The notes under the pieces were generated by a model. The model was not told where the DNA came from, did not search any database, and saw nothing but the letters and a program-made list of their open reading frames with translations. This document shows positions 22,001 to 32,742 of a DNA stretch of 32,742 bases, in pieces (the stretch's first letter is position 1; the number at the start of each line of letters is the position of its first letter). Both the position numbers and the translations under genes were made by a program. The stretch covers positions 158,018 through 190,759 of the forward strand of contig JAMYWO010000020.1 in the NCBI GenBank assembly GCA_024220525.1, given 5' to 3'. The DNA is from Cochliopodium minus. Taxonomy: Eukaryota; Discosea; Himatismenida; Cochliopodiidae.

Positions 22001-25000
22001 TGTTGACATTAAGAAACATCTTTACGCTGTTGGAAGAAACTTTGAATCCAAAAACTGGGAATTTATAAAGGAAATTCTTGCTACAAGTGACTTTGAAAGT
22101 AAATTTGAGCAAATCGCCACAAAAGTTGGAATCAATTATGCTGATTTGAAGAAAAAAATAGAAAGCGAGAAGAACTTTGAAAACTCTCTTCAATTACAAT
22201 CTAACTGGTTGAGAAATACCATCAAACACAAAACTGGAGAGATCACCATTGTTCTCAATGGACGTGTAGAAAGATTTACTCCCGATGAAGATTTGATGTC
22301 TGCTACTGATATCTTTTCTCTTTCTGAATCTGAAAGCTTTGCTAGAACTAACACCTTGTCCAACATCATCGACACTTCCTCCTTTGTAGATGTCGACATC
22401 GATGATCAAACAAGCGAACTTAGAAGTGACTTGCTCATGCAAATCAGCTCCATGATTGGTGTCGAAGAAGTTGTTCACAAAATCACAAGAAATGACATGT
22501 ACCAATTCGAAACCTTCATTGAGATCAGTGCTAAAAACAACTCTGCAGAATTTACTTTGGTCGGTATTTTGAATCCTCTCAGCGACTCTGCTCAGAAATT
22601 CAGTTCCATCTTTCTTCATTTGATGGAATACTTCAACGTACAATGGAAACTCACCTTGAATCCACACTCCAAATATGACGACATCCCTCTCAAAGAGTTT
22701 TACAGATTCGTTTTCGTTCCAGAATTAAGGTTTGACAAGAACGGAAACATTGATCAAGAGACTTTGGTTGCTGATTTCGAAAATCTCCCTGAAGAAAGTC
22801 TTTTCACAATGAATTTGGAAAGCTCCGACTCCCTCATGATCAACGCAAAGACAGCCAAATACGATTTGGACAACATCATGTTGAAAAATGTCGCGGAAAA
22901 CACTTTGTACGCACTTTATGAGCTGAGACACATCATCGTCGAAGGAAACTGCTACGAACTGGCATCTGGTAATGCTCCTAATGGATTACAACTCGTCTTA
23001 AAGTCCAACATCAACGGTGTTGAAGAGAAACATGACACTGTCGTCATGCAGAACCATGGCTACTTTCAGTTGAAGTCTAACCCTGGCGTTTGGTCCTTGG
23101 ATCTTGCTGAAGGAAAGTCTGACGAGATCTATGAATTCGTCAACAAGCAACAACATTCCATTGCAGTAAATACTTTTAATGGAAAGATCTTTAAATTGGA
23201 TGTAAACAAAAAACCTGGTAAAAATTATTTTATTTTTATTTTATTTTTCAATTTTTATTTATTTAATAATTTTATATTTAATTATTTTTTTCAATTTTTT
23301 TTTGTTTTTATATATAAATTTGATTTTTAATTTTTTATTTTGATTTTTTTAAAAAGGAATGCAAGAAAAACAACTTTTTGAAGATAAAAAAGGAGAAGAC
23401 AAAGGAATCTGGAACAGTTTCAGCAATATGTGGGGAAACAAAAAAGAGAATGATTCAAAGAATGAGACCATTCACATCTTTTCTGTCGCTTCGGGTCACT
23501 TGTACGAGAGATTCATGTCCATCATGATGTTGAGTGTTGTCAACAGCACCAAAAGCAATGTTAAATTTTGGATCATTGAAAATTTTGTTTCACCAGAATT
23601 TAAAGTAAAAAATTTATTTTTTTTGTATTTTTTTATTTCAATTACTTTTATTTTTTTTCGTTTTCTTTTTAATTTTTTAATAATTATTTCTTTTTAATTT
23701 TTTAATTATTTTTATTTTTCAATTTTATTTTTTATTTTTCATTTTATTTTTTTATTTTTTTTTGATATTAATTTAAATTTAATGTGATGATTTTTTTTTT
23801 TTATCAATTTCATTATTTTTATTTTTTATCATTTTTTTCCTTTCTTTTTTTTAATTCATTATTTTTATTTATTTTTTTTTTATTTATCAATTTCATCGTT
23901 TTTTTATTCTTCTTTTAATTAAATTTTCTTTTAGCTTTTCGTTCCAAAACTTGCAAAAGAACATAATTTCGAAATCCAATTTATAACTTATAACTGGCCT
24001 AGATGGTTGATCGCTCAAAAAGAGAAGCAAAGAAAGATCTGGGCTTACAAAATCTTGTTCTTGGACGTATTGTTCCCTCTTGACATTAACAGAATCATTT
24101 TCGTTGACGCAGATCAAACAGTAAGAGGAGATATTAAAGGTAAAAAAAAATTTTAATTTTTTTAATTTTTTTAAAATTTTTTATTTTTATCTTTTTAATT
24201 ATTTATTATTTTCAATAATTTTTGTAAATCATATTTTCAATTTCTTTTTTTAAAAAATATTTATGAATGTTTTGATTTTAAAAATTTTCATTTATTCAAT
24301 AATTTTATCTTTGTAAATTTTTATAATTTTATTTTAATAATTATATTTTAATAATTTTATTGTATTAATTTTTGTTTTGTTTTGATTTTTTTTTTTTTTT
24401 TAAAAATAAAGAATTGTGGGATCTTGATATTGGAGGAGCACCTTATGCCTACGTTCCATTTTGTCCAGCAGACAGCCGCCCAGAAACAAAGGGATTCCGT
24501 TTCTGGGATTCAGGCTTCTGGGCAGAACATTTGGGCGGCAAACCATACCACATTTCCGCTTTGTACCGTGTTGATCTCGACACATTCCGCAGAAAAAGAA
24601 GTGGCGATTTTTTGAGATCTACTTACAATAACTTGTCCAGAGACAAAAACTCTTTGGCCAATTTGGATCAAGATCTTCCAAACTATTTACAACATATGGT
24701 TCCTATTTTTTCATTGCCTCAAGAATGGTAATCTCTAACAACACTTTTTTAAATTTTTTTTTTTTCATTTTTTGAAAATTATTTTACTTTTAAATGTTTT
24801 TTTTTTTTAAACTATTCTAAAAATTTTTATTCTTTTTTCTACTTTTTTTAAAGTTTTATTTTATTTTTTAATTTTTTTCAAACAATTTTAAAAAGTTTAA
24901 AACTATTCTTTTTTCTCGTTTCATTTTTTTTTGTTTATGTTTATCAAAGATTTAAATTTATTTTTTAAATTTGACAATTATTTCTTTTGTTCATTCTCTT

Positions 25001-25185
25001 TATTTTAAAGGTTGTGGTGTGAAACTTGGTGTTCTGATGAGTCCAAAAAGAAAGCTAAGACCATCGATCTTTGTAACAATCCTCTCACCAAAACTCCTAA
25101 GCTCGAAAACGCTTTGCGCATTGTTCACGAATGGAAGGATTATGATGAGTACTTGAAGAATTTCAGACAGAATTTACAAAACTAA
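19079..25185 (+). CDS. UGGT: UDP-glucose:glycoprotein glucosyltransferase (UGGT)
   Basis: Twelve exons, 19079-19203, 19277-19621, 19736-20302, 20600-20940, 21047-21186, 21239-21457, 21546-21789, 21853-23217, 23357-23604, 23935-24139, 24412-24727 and 25011-25185, join in phase to about 1429 aa, near the usual 1500. A signal peptide ([20 protein letters not shown]) is followed by the long folding-sensor region of thioredoxin-like and beta modules. The C-terminal GT24 catalytic domain (from about 1145) carries [34 protein letters not shown], the metal-binding DAD of VDADQ (about 1256-1258), [11 protein letters not shown] and [15 protein letters not shown]. The enzyme re-glucosylates misfolded N-glycoproteins in the ER lumen so that they rebind calreticulin/calnexin. 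The protein ends NFRQNLQN, with no HDEL-type retention signal. Exons are richer in C-ending codons than those of neighbouring genes. Introns 9-11 are long T-rich simple sequence (272-330 nt); the intron at 21790-21852 is 63 nt, in frame and stop-free. Confidence 0.96.
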
Positions 25186-25512
25186 TTTTGAATGAATCAA
25201 AAATAAAAAATTATTTAATAAAAAAATATTTAAATTATAAAAATCACATTTTTCCTTTTTTTCTTTTGGACCATTAGAATTAAATTTCTCTTTTTGAATG
25301 ATAACTTTCATTATAAATTTTTATAATTAACGATATTTGAAAAATATAAAAAAATATAAAAAAAAATTTTGATTGTATTTATTAATTTATAAAACCTCAA
25401 ATAATAAAGGTAAAATCTGATTGAATAAGAAAAAAAATTATTCAAAATTTAAAAGATATCATTTGAATATCCTTTGAATACTTGTTAAAATTTTCCAATT
25501 TTTTGAATTAGA
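25186..25512. other. Intergenic spacer, nothing recognised
   Basis: These 327 bp lie between two same-strand genes and are almost pure A/T with homopolymer runs. I see no frame, RNA gene or repeat family. The 3' end of UGGT and the promoter of the dynamin gene must be here. Confidence 0.4.
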
Positions 25513-28500
25513 ATGTTGAAAAAGAAAAAAGATAAGAAGGATAAAAAGAGAACCACCAAAACAGATGAATTGAGCATCAATACAGCTGAAGAAACCAACA
25601 AGATGTTGATGCAGATTCAGATCCAAAAGAAGAAATTGGAGGAGGAGAAGAGATTGGATGAAGAGAAAAAGAAATTGGAAGAGGAGAGAAAGAACAATCC
25701 TGTTGATGATAAGAAGGATAAAGAAGAGATCAAAGAAAATAAAGAGATAAAAGAAAATAAGGTCAAAAAGGAACGTAAATTAGAGGATGAAAATGAGGGT
25801 GTGGAAGAGTTGAAGAGCATCATGGAGAAGGAGAAGGAATTGGAGCAATCTGAGAGCCGAGAAGTCGTTATTGAGTATGAAATCTATGAATTGGGAACTG
25901 TAGTTCCAAGGGGAGAAAAGACTTACAAAGATTTGTTCAAACCACATTTTGCAGGTAAGAAAAATGAAGATTCAATTGAATTTTGTTATAAAAATATAAA
26001 TATTTAAAACGATATAAAAGATTATAAAAGATTCATTATAATCAATGTAATTCATCTATTAATGAAAAGCAATATTTAATATATACGTCAAAAAAAAAAA
26101 AAATTTTTTTTTGATTCATTCGCCAATATTAACCCTTCTTCTTTTTTAACAAACATTTTTATTTTTTCTAGAATCTGTTTATACATCATTTGGAAAGATA
26201 AATTCATCTTCTAGAGAATTGAACAAGAGAATCGAATTCCCTGAGTTTGTATTTTTGGGATTCAGTGGCTGTGGGAAATCCTCATTGATTGAATCTTTGA
26301 TAGGTAAAAAAAAAAACAAAATAAATTGAATTTACTCTTTTTTTAAAATTTCATATTTTGTTTCCCTCATTAAACATTCCAACCTTCAATATTCTTTATT
26401 CATTTCATTTGAAAGAAATATTTCAATTAAAATACAATAAATTCACAGATAAAATGATTAACAAATGATAATATGATATTTACGCCATATAATTTGATCT
26501 ATTTTTTATATCTCAACCTAACATACTATAATATTGATCAATGGGAACCAAATTATCATGTATATGTTGTTTAATATTGATCCTTTTATCGATCATTTTT
26601 ACAAACAAATTTTTCATCAATATATCTTTAAAAATTTATGTATTCTCAGAAAGAGATAATTCAAATTTTTTTATTATTTCCTCTCACACATTCCCTTTTC
26701 TTTTTAATTGTTTAAAAAGGCTACCCAATCAACAACATCGAAGCAACCAACAGACCGATCTACTTCACAATGGTGAACAACACAGAGTGCGACAAGCCAA
26801 GGATCACAGTGAAGAGAGACAAAGCGCTCAAGGGATTCGAGAAGGACGTCGAGGTGAAATTCAACGAAGTTTCCGATGAAATCAAAAAGAGAAGCAGCCA
26901 CGTCACTGATCAGCCCATTTACGTCACTTACGAGTACAGATATTGTTTGAGTCACACTTTGATTGACACCCCTGGGTTGGGGAGGAACAAGGAGTTGGAT
27001 GAGATCTCCATCAAGATCGCCAAGCAGCCCCGCAAACACATTTTGGTTGCTCAGAACACCATGGAGATGGGCAGAAACATCATTTTGAAGTATGTCAAGA
27101 AGATCGATCCTGATCTCGTTAGATCCACCTTTGTTTACACCAAAGTAAAAAAAAAAACTTATTTTTTTATTATTTTTTTTATTATTTTTTTATTTTTTTA
27201 TTTTTTATTTATATTTTATTTATTTTTTTTTTTATTTATTTTTTTATTTATTTTTTTATTTTTTTATTTATATTTTATTATTTTTTTTTTAATTACTATT
27301 TTTTATTTTATTATTTTTTATTTTTATTATCTTATTTTTTATTTTTTTCTTCACTTTAATTTTTTTGTCTTGTAGTTTTATTCGGAAATCAAAAACTATT
27401 CTTCATCTACACAAATCAACAAGTTGTTTTCTCGCGGCTTCGACAACATCACCTCTTTCCACGTCTCCGTCTTAACAAAAGGTGAAAAATCAAAATATTT
27501 TTATTTATATTTTTTATATATTTTTTATTTTTTATACAATGAAATATTATTATATATTTTTTATTTATTTTTTGTTTTATTATTTTATTATTTTTATTTT
27601 TTATTTTTTATTTTTTTTTTAAAATAGGGGTTCGTGACACCTTCAAAAACGATGTGGAAAAATACCAACAAAACTTGTTCTTTTCTTACCACCGCGACCT
27701 CAACACCTGCGAATCCCTCCACTTCGACAAAAGGTACACTGACTACATCGGACTCTTCCAACTCAACTCTTTCTTGCAACAAAAGATCTGCTTTTCCTTC
27801 CAAGAAAATATCCCCGCTGTCTTAAACAAGGTAAAACATTTTTAACAATTTAATTACTTTTTTTTTTGATAATAATTTTTTTTGTTTTGATTATTTATCA
27901 TAATTTTTATTCTAAATTTTTTTATTATTTAATTTTTTTATTTATTTTTGAAACAGTTTTTAAGAATTATTTTTTATTTTTATTTTTATTTTTTAATTTT
28001 CTTTTTTGAACATTTATTTGTTTGATAATTTTTTCTTTCTAGTTGAGATTTATTCACTTTTTTGAAACAGTTTTATACAAAAGAATTTTTTTTGTATTAA
28101 CATATTTTTGTTCTTTTTTTTTTTGAATATTTATTTGTGTTATAATTTTTTCTTGAAATTTATTTTCTTTTTCAAAATTTTTTTTTGAAAACAAGGTGAG
28201 ACAAGACATCAAGGACAACTACGAGTCCCTCATAGAGATCAGAAAGCAGCTCAACAACTTGGAGAGCGGAACTCCCAAGTTGAGATCTTTAGCCAACTCT
28301 TATGTAGTAGAGTTTCTGCAAATCATCAATTCTCTCATTTCTGGTTCTTCTGAAGGTATTTCAAAATTTTTTTAATTTTTTTAATTTTAATTTTTCTCAT
28401 TTTAATTTTTGAATGATTTATTTTATTTTTAAATGTGCTTTTTCTTTATTTCTTTCTTAGTTTAAACTTTTACTAAAGTTTTATTTTATTTTTTTGAAAA

Positions 28501-31500
28501 TTTTTATTATTTTTTGATTGACAAATTTCTTTTATTGATCTAATTATTTTTGAAATATTTTTCTTTGTTAATTTTTAACTTTTTTTTTTATTATTTTTAT
28601 ATTTTGGTATACTTTTATTATACTTTAATTCTTTTTTTTCTTGTTAAACATTTTTTTTAACTTAAACTCAATTTTTGAATATCTTTGTTGATTGAATGTT
28701 AAACTTTTTTTGATTTTTTAATTAATTTTTTCGTAATATTTCAATATAATTTAAAAAAAAAAAAAAAATTTTTTGACAGGTAACGCAGTGCACAACGGAC
28801 AAACATTGGAAGAAGAGAGACAAAGATTCCCCGGAGACAATGAATGGAGAAACTCCGAAAACTACCCCATCGACTTTAGCTACGAGGAGGTTGAGAAGCT
28901 CACCCATTCCAATCAGAAGTTGTACGGTGGACAACAGTTTGAGAGACTTTTGTGCGAGTTTTCTTACATCGCTTCTATCTCCAAGCTTAGTGATCCTTCC
29001 ATGGATGAAGTTGCTACTTCTGCTGGTATCAATAAAGGTAAATCAAAAAAAAAAAATTAAAATTTTTTTTTGAACAATTAATAAAACTAAAATAAAATTA
29101 TAAATATTTTTAGAATTAAAATATTTTGTTTTAGATTATTAATAAAACATTTTAAAAAGGATATTGATAAAAAAAAAATTAATTTTAAAGTTTCTTAGAA
29201 TTTCTTTAAAAAGAAATATTTAGTCAAAATAAAATTTTTAATGAATTTTTTTGTTTAATAATTTAAATAATAAAAATTAAGTAAAAAAATGAAATTCAAC
29301 TTTTTTCTTCTTTTAGTGAACAACACGCCTAATTATACTTGGGCAGCTTGTGACCTCGCCCAAAACTCTGCCAAAGAAAACTTCTTGCCACTTATCCATC
29401 AGCTCAGCTCCCGTGCAGTATATGTCATCAACCGTCTTGCCGACATCGCCTCCTCCATCATAGAAAGCAGACGTCAAAACAAAGGTACGATAATTTTTTT
29501 ATTCTTATTATTTTTTTTTTAATTTTTTATTATTTTTTATTTTATTTATTTTATTTATTTTATTTTTAATTTTATTTTTAATTTTATTTTTAATTTTATT
29601 TTTAATTTTATTTTTAATTTTATTTTTAATTTTATTTTAATTTTAATTAAATTGACAAAAAAAAAATTTTAAAAATTTTAAAAATTTTAATTTTATTGTT
29701 TCTAAAAGGCAGTTACATATGCTCTCATCGCTTTTTTCCGTGCCATTCTTTTCAGTGGAATGGGAGCTTTCATCGCCATCGTCTTTGGAATTCAGAACTT
29801 TGGAAAATTGTGGGGAACTGCTTTTTTCATTTCGGGTATTTTCAACATCGGAGAATATTTTTCAGTTTCTTTGATCTATAAAATCACCAGCGGAGATTTT
29901 TTCTGGCCTAACGTCATTTTGACTGTTATCGCTGGCCTCCTTTTTTACTTTCCCGTTTATATTTATTTCAAGAATAGGAAGTTTGAGTCTAAAGAATACA
30001 GGGCTCTTGTTAATGATGATGATCAATCATCTGATAGTATCCAAATTTAAATTAAATTCATATCATTTTTTTTTTGACAAAAAAAAAAATTAAAAATTTA
30101 ATTTATTTAAAAAAATAAAAAATTTAATTTATTCAAATATTATTCAAATATTATCAAATATTATTTTTTCCAATTTTTTTTTTTTNTTCCTCCTTCCTGT
30201 TATCTTTTTTACAAATTTTTTTTATTTATTCTATTTTCAATTCATCTTCGTCATCACTTTTTTGATCTTTTTTAGGTCTTCACTCGTTGGGGTTTGGCAG
30301 AGGAGTCTTTCTGGAGACAACTCACCTCTGCTCCTTTTGTTTTGGGAGTTTTATATATGGCAATACAGTTGTTGAGAGTCAACTTTTACATCTCAACAGT
30401 CCAACAACAGTTGGAAGGTAAAAAATAATTTTATTTTTATTTTTTTTTTGTTTTTAAAATTTTTTTGTTTACATCTTTTGATTTTTTAATTTTATTTACA
30501 AGTTTTTGATTTTTATTTAATTTTTTTCACAAGTTTTTTGATTTTTTAATTTTTTGATTTATTTTTATTTTTAAGTTTTTGATTTTTATTTAATTTTTAT
30601 TTACTAGTTTTTTGATTTTTTAATTTTCAACTTTTATTTTATTTTTACTTCATTAATTTTATTTTTACTCTTTAATTTTATTTTTATTTTTATTTTTATT
30701 TTATTTTTTTTTGGGAGGTTTTGTCAAGGACCCTTCCGCACAACAAAGCACAATAGATTTGTGGGTGAGAATTTTCGGTTTGGCTCTTCCTGGAATTGGT
30801 ATCGTTTCTACCCCTCTAGTAGGTTACATTTTGGATACACTGGGTATTTTAAATTTTTTAAAACAAAACAATTTTATTTTTTAAAAAATTTAAAAAATAA
30901 AATAAAAAAAAAAGGACTCAATTCTGGTCTCTTCTGGCTTACATTGAGTGGAATTGCATATGCTGGAGTAGGGTTGTTAGTTTTTGCTCCTTTGCCTGTA
31001 CAGGTAAGATTTTTTTAATTTTATTTTTAATTTTATTTTTAATTTTATTTTTAATTTTATTTTTAATTTTATTTTTAATTTTATTTTTAAAAAAAGGTGT
31101 AACTGACACTACTTTTGATGTAAACGATACCCAACAATACCGTTTCTTTAGAAACTTTGTTCAGGAGCTTTTTGAGAACTTTGTGGAGAACCAGTCCAAG
31201 TTTTGTGAAGTCAAGTGTTTGGACGAGTTTTACTCCACAAAGACTGTTTATTGGTACCAAACTGAGAATCACAACAAAGACTTGAGTTCTTTAAAGGAGG
31301 TAAAAAAAAAAATAAAAAAATTTAAAATAAAATAAAATAAAATAAAAAAATCTTTTTTTTTTTGAATTTTATTTTTTTATTTTATTTTCTTTTTAATAGA
31401 TCTCTACACCTGAAGCAACTAAGAAGGTTGTTGTCGAAATGGCACAAGACATCTTCGAGCGCATCTCCAAGCGCATTTTGAGAAACGTTTTGTTAAAGTT

Positions 31501-31723
31501 TTACAACTTTTTCTTGGTGCCCGTTCAGAACCAGATCTGGACCTTCATTCAGAGTAAAGTCTCCAGTCTTGGCGATGAGGATCTTATTGAGAAATTCGAG
31601 TTAAACAATGCCAAAATGAGTTTGAAGCAGGATGAGTTAAAACTCAAGCAAAATGTTGAAAAGTTGGTTGAACAAGAAAAATCTATTCTTAGTGATTCTC
31701 AAACTTTTTCTTCAATTTTTTGA
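25513..31723 (+). CDS. Dynamin-related GTPase (cytokinesis/ARC5-DlpA type)
   Basis: Ten exons, 25513-25954, 26172-26303, 26720-27144, 27376-27481, 27628-27830, 28196-28355, 28780-29037, 29317-29484, 31097-31299 and 31400-31723, join in phase to about 806 aa. A Lys/Glu-rich, probably coiled N-terminal extension of about 140 residues precedes the GTPase domain: G1 GFSGCGKSS (about 177-185), G2 within EATNRPIYF, G3 DTPG (about 274-277) and a G4-like YTK. A helical stalk follows (CDLAQNSAKENFLPLIHQLS), then a C-terminal GED-like helix (KKVVVEMAQDIFERISKRIL) and a coiled coil. No PH or proline-rich domain is seen. This resembles the soluble dynamins that in dictyostelids act at the cleavage furrow and in plants at plastid division. 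Exons 8 and 9 are separated by 1.6 kb holding rotated pieces of a transporter gene; exon 8 ends and exon 9 begins in phase 1, so they belong together. Introns of 365-424 nt (26304-26719, 27831-28195, 28356-28779) hold only T-rich simple sequence. Confidence 0.85.
29560..29640. repeat. 12-bp tandem repeat (AATTTTATTTTT)n, left copy
   Basis: About six units of AATTTTATTTTT lie in the intron after dynamin exon 8. The same repeat in the same orientation occurs at 31014-31090. Together they bound the displaced transporter exons and mark where the two genes were joined. Confidence 0.85.
29709..30050 (+). CDS. C-terminal exon of an SLC43-like MFS transporter (displaced)
   Basis: This exon follows an AAAAG acceptor, starts in phase 0 (AVTYALIAFFRAILFSGMGA) and ends at TAA, giving 113 residues with three to four membrane helices and a hydrophilic tail (FESKEYRALVNDDD). 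The motif FGIQNFGKLWGTAF matches the FGF..FG..YG stretch of SLC43 amino-acid transporters and their fungal relatives. It cannot belong to the surrounding dynamin: read as a continuation of dynamin exon 8 (phase 1), it is out of frame. In phase and in family order it should follow the exon ending at 31003, which lies downstream of it. Confidence 0.8.
   Translation, partial: AVTYALIAFFRAILFSGMGAFIAIVFGIQNFGKLWGTAFFISGIFNIGEYFSVSLIYKITSGDFFWPNVILTVIAGLLFYFPVYIYFKNRKFESKEYRALVNDDDQSSDSIQI
30186..30186. other. Single N between the two transporter pieces
   Basis: An isolated N in a T-run separates the 3' flank of the transporter's last exon from an intron before its middle exons. As with the N at 13376, it coincides with a break in gene logic and is probably a contig join. 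Confidence 0.7.
30276..31003 (+). CDS. Middle exons of an SLC43-like MFS transporter (displaced)
   Basis: Three exons, 30276-30417, 30718-30843 and 30915-31003, join in phase (0 start, 1, 1, 0 end) and give 119 residues. The second-half MFS pattern is visible: APFVLGVLYMAIQLLRVNFY, corresponding to LR.NFFIAT of SLC43-like proteins; ALPGIGIVSTPLVGYILDTL; and GIAYAGVGLLVFAPLPVQ. The piece ends in phase 0 at 31003, exactly what the C-terminal exon at 29709 needs. The N-terminal half of the transporter, including all exons upstream of 30276, is absent from the window. By family it would move neutral amino acids or similar solutes across a membrane. Confidence 0.8.
31014..31090. repeat. 12-bp tandem repeat (AATTTTATTTTT)n, right copy
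   Basis: About six units, direct orientation, same unit as at 29560-29640. It begins right after the splice donor of the transporter exon and runs to the acceptor of dynamin exon 9, so this intron is half transporter and half dynamin. Confidence 0.85.
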
Positions 31724-31806
31724 TTAAAAGAAATATGTATACGAAAAATTAAAATAAAAATTTATATTTCAAATTGGTGTTCTTTGAAAGAAAAAAAAGT
31801 TAAAAT

Positions 31807-32556
31807 TTAATTTTCATTTGCTTTGAGAATGGTTCCTACTACCTCTCCAAGACCAATTCTGTACCCATTAGCTTGGGCATAGCCACTCATACGAACAGTG
31901 TCTCCATCTTGCAAAAATTTTCTTTCTTCTCCACTTGTCAATTTCAAAGGGTTGGTACCTATGAAAAAAAAAAACAAAAAATAAAAAATAAAAAATAATA
32001 AAAGTAAAAATAAAAAAAAAAAAATTTTTTTACCTTTCCAACTTATTTCGAGCATACTTCCAAACTCTTCTCTGGTGTTTCCAGAAATGGTTCCAGAACC
32101 AATCATGTCACCAGGTCTCATGTTGCAACCGGTGCTGGTGTGTTGGACGAGCTGCTGCTTGAGTGACCAGTACATGTACTTGAAGTTAGATTTGACAATG
32201 TTGTCATAGTTTTCCATTTTTTGAGACTTCAAGTCAACAAAGAGATTAAGATCGTATGTTCCTAATTTTGTATCTTTTAAAAAAAATTTTTTTTTTGTTA
32301 AAGAATAAACGAAGATTTTTTTGTAAATAAAACTTTTTTTATTCTTTAATATTTTTTTTATTTCGTATTTATCACTCTTCAATATTTTTATTTTGTTTGT
32401 CATTTATTTTTTTCGTTAAAATTTTTTTTTTGTTTTATTATTTTGTTTTGGGTGTTTATGTTTTTTTTAAAAAAAAAAGTTTATTTTTGTAAATAAGTTT
32501 TGTTCACCTTTGAGATAAGGCAATGGTTCTGGATCAACTTGCTTCTCTCCTTCAAT
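31807..32556 (-). CDS. fah: Fumarylacetoacetase, C-terminal part (5' end beyond window)
   Basis: The last three exons of a minus-strand gene are seen: 32556-32508, 32273-32034 and 31958-31807, in phase (0, 1, 1), 146 residues. Hallmarks of fumarylacetoacetase are DPEPLPYLK, NFKYMYWSLKQQLVQHTSTG, CNMRPGDMIGSGTISG, FGSMLEISWKG and YRIGLGEVVGTIL. The enzyme (EC 3.7.1.2) splits 4-fumarylacetoacetate to fumarate and acetoacetate, the final step of tyrosine breakdown in the cytosol. The catalytic His/Glu and metal-ligand region lies upstream outside the window. The gene converges with dynamin, with 83 bp between stops. Sequence 32559-32742 is intron, mostly a 9-bp tandem repeat. Confidence 0.96.
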
Positions 32557-32629
32557 CTGAAAAAAAATAAAAAAAATTATTTTGATCATATTAATTTTAT
32601 TATTTTTAATTTTTAATTTTAATTTTAAT

Positions 32630-32742
32630 TTTAATTTATTTAATTTATTTAATTTATTTAATTTATTTAGTTTATTTAATTTATTTAATTTATTTAATTT
32701 ATTTAATTTATTTAATTTATTTAATTTATTTAATTTATTTAA
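32630..32742. repeat. 9-bp tandem repeat (TTTATTTAA)n at the right edge
   Basis: About twelve near-perfect units of TTTATTTAA run to the end of the window, with one TTTAG variant near 32670. It lies inside a fumarylacetoacetase intron and may continue outside. On the coding (minus) strand it is A-rich, unlike the T-rich rule of other introns here. Confidence 0.85.

Noticed and set aside
22194-22667. 157-codon minus-strand frame within UGGT
   Set aside because: It lies wholly inside a 1365-nt UGGT exon with clear family matches; the antisense reading shows no domain.
27145-27375. Phe/Tyr/Ile-rich open frame after dynamin exon 3 as a membrane segment
   Set aside because: It is translation of a T-rich intron with proper GT and AG ends; the exon following it continues the GTPase domain.
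29317-29881. Dynamin exon 8 splicing directly to the exon at 29709
   Set aside because: Phase does not fit, and the resulting reading ends soon in a composition unlike either family. Joining to 31097 is in phase and gives dynamin-like sequence.
29709-31003. The transporter as an ordinary nested gene within a dynamin intron
   Set aside because: Its C-terminal exon with the stop codon precedes its middle exons on the same strand, so no normal transcript from this layout encodes it.
1-32742. tRNA, rRNA, CRISPR or riboswitch elements
   Set aside because: No tRNA B-box (GGTTCGA-type) in a cloverleaf setting, no rRNA-like GC-rich block and no spaced direct repeats were seen; only simple A/T tandem repeats are present.

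Overview
The window is nuclear DNA from a very AT-rich, intron-dense unicellular eukaryote. Introns are mostly 50-400 nt, T-rich on the coding strand and have GT..AG ends. Start codons often follow A-runs, TAA and TGA are used as stops, and there is an Asn-rich tract. This resembles a dictyostelid or other amoebozoan, but the lineage is an inference. Joining exons by splice site and phase gives eleven complete gene models, one gene cut at an assembly junction, one gene running off the right edge, and two displaced pieces of a transporter gene.

Left third (1-8893): an F-box/leucine-rich-repeat protein (+), a one-domain START lipid-transfer protein (-), a DJ-1/PARK7 homologue (+), a disordered protein with three KEN motifs (-), a membrane-anchored family 61 glycosyltransferase (+), and a zinc-ribbon protein of unknown function with an 11-nt microexon (-). 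The genes alternate in strand. Three neighbouring pairs converge with 44-76 bp between stop codons.

Middle (8894-18788): a spacer with a decayed Ty1/copia fossil; a receptor-like protein kinase whose ectodomain looks like a Rax2-type beta-propeller; a 14-exon ankyrin-repeat protein of about 810 residues (-); and a Sel1-repeat protein (+). The kinase gene holds a 100-N gap and stops at its HRD motif, exactly at a single N.

Right half (19079-32742): UDP-glucose:glycoprotein glucosyltransferase (about 1429 aa, 12 exons); a dynamin-related GTPase of the cytokinesis/ARC5 type (about 806 aa, 10 exons); and the last three exons of fumarylacetoacetase (-). Two pieces of an SLC43-like MFS transporter lie inside one dynamin intron in rotated order (C-terminal exon first, middle exons second). 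They are separated by a single N and bounded by the same 12-bp tandem repeat. Intron phases pair dynamin with dynamin and transporter with transporter, so this is most likely a chimeric assembly join at the repeat, or less likely a real recombination.

The most notable points are the dynamin/MFS chimera, four introns that appear to use AG|GCAA donors (of about 70), microexons of 11 and 16 nt, several stop-free introns whose length is a multiple of three, and the receptor kinase architecture. I found no CRISPR array, rRNA or tRNA gene, and no operon-like multi-gene system.
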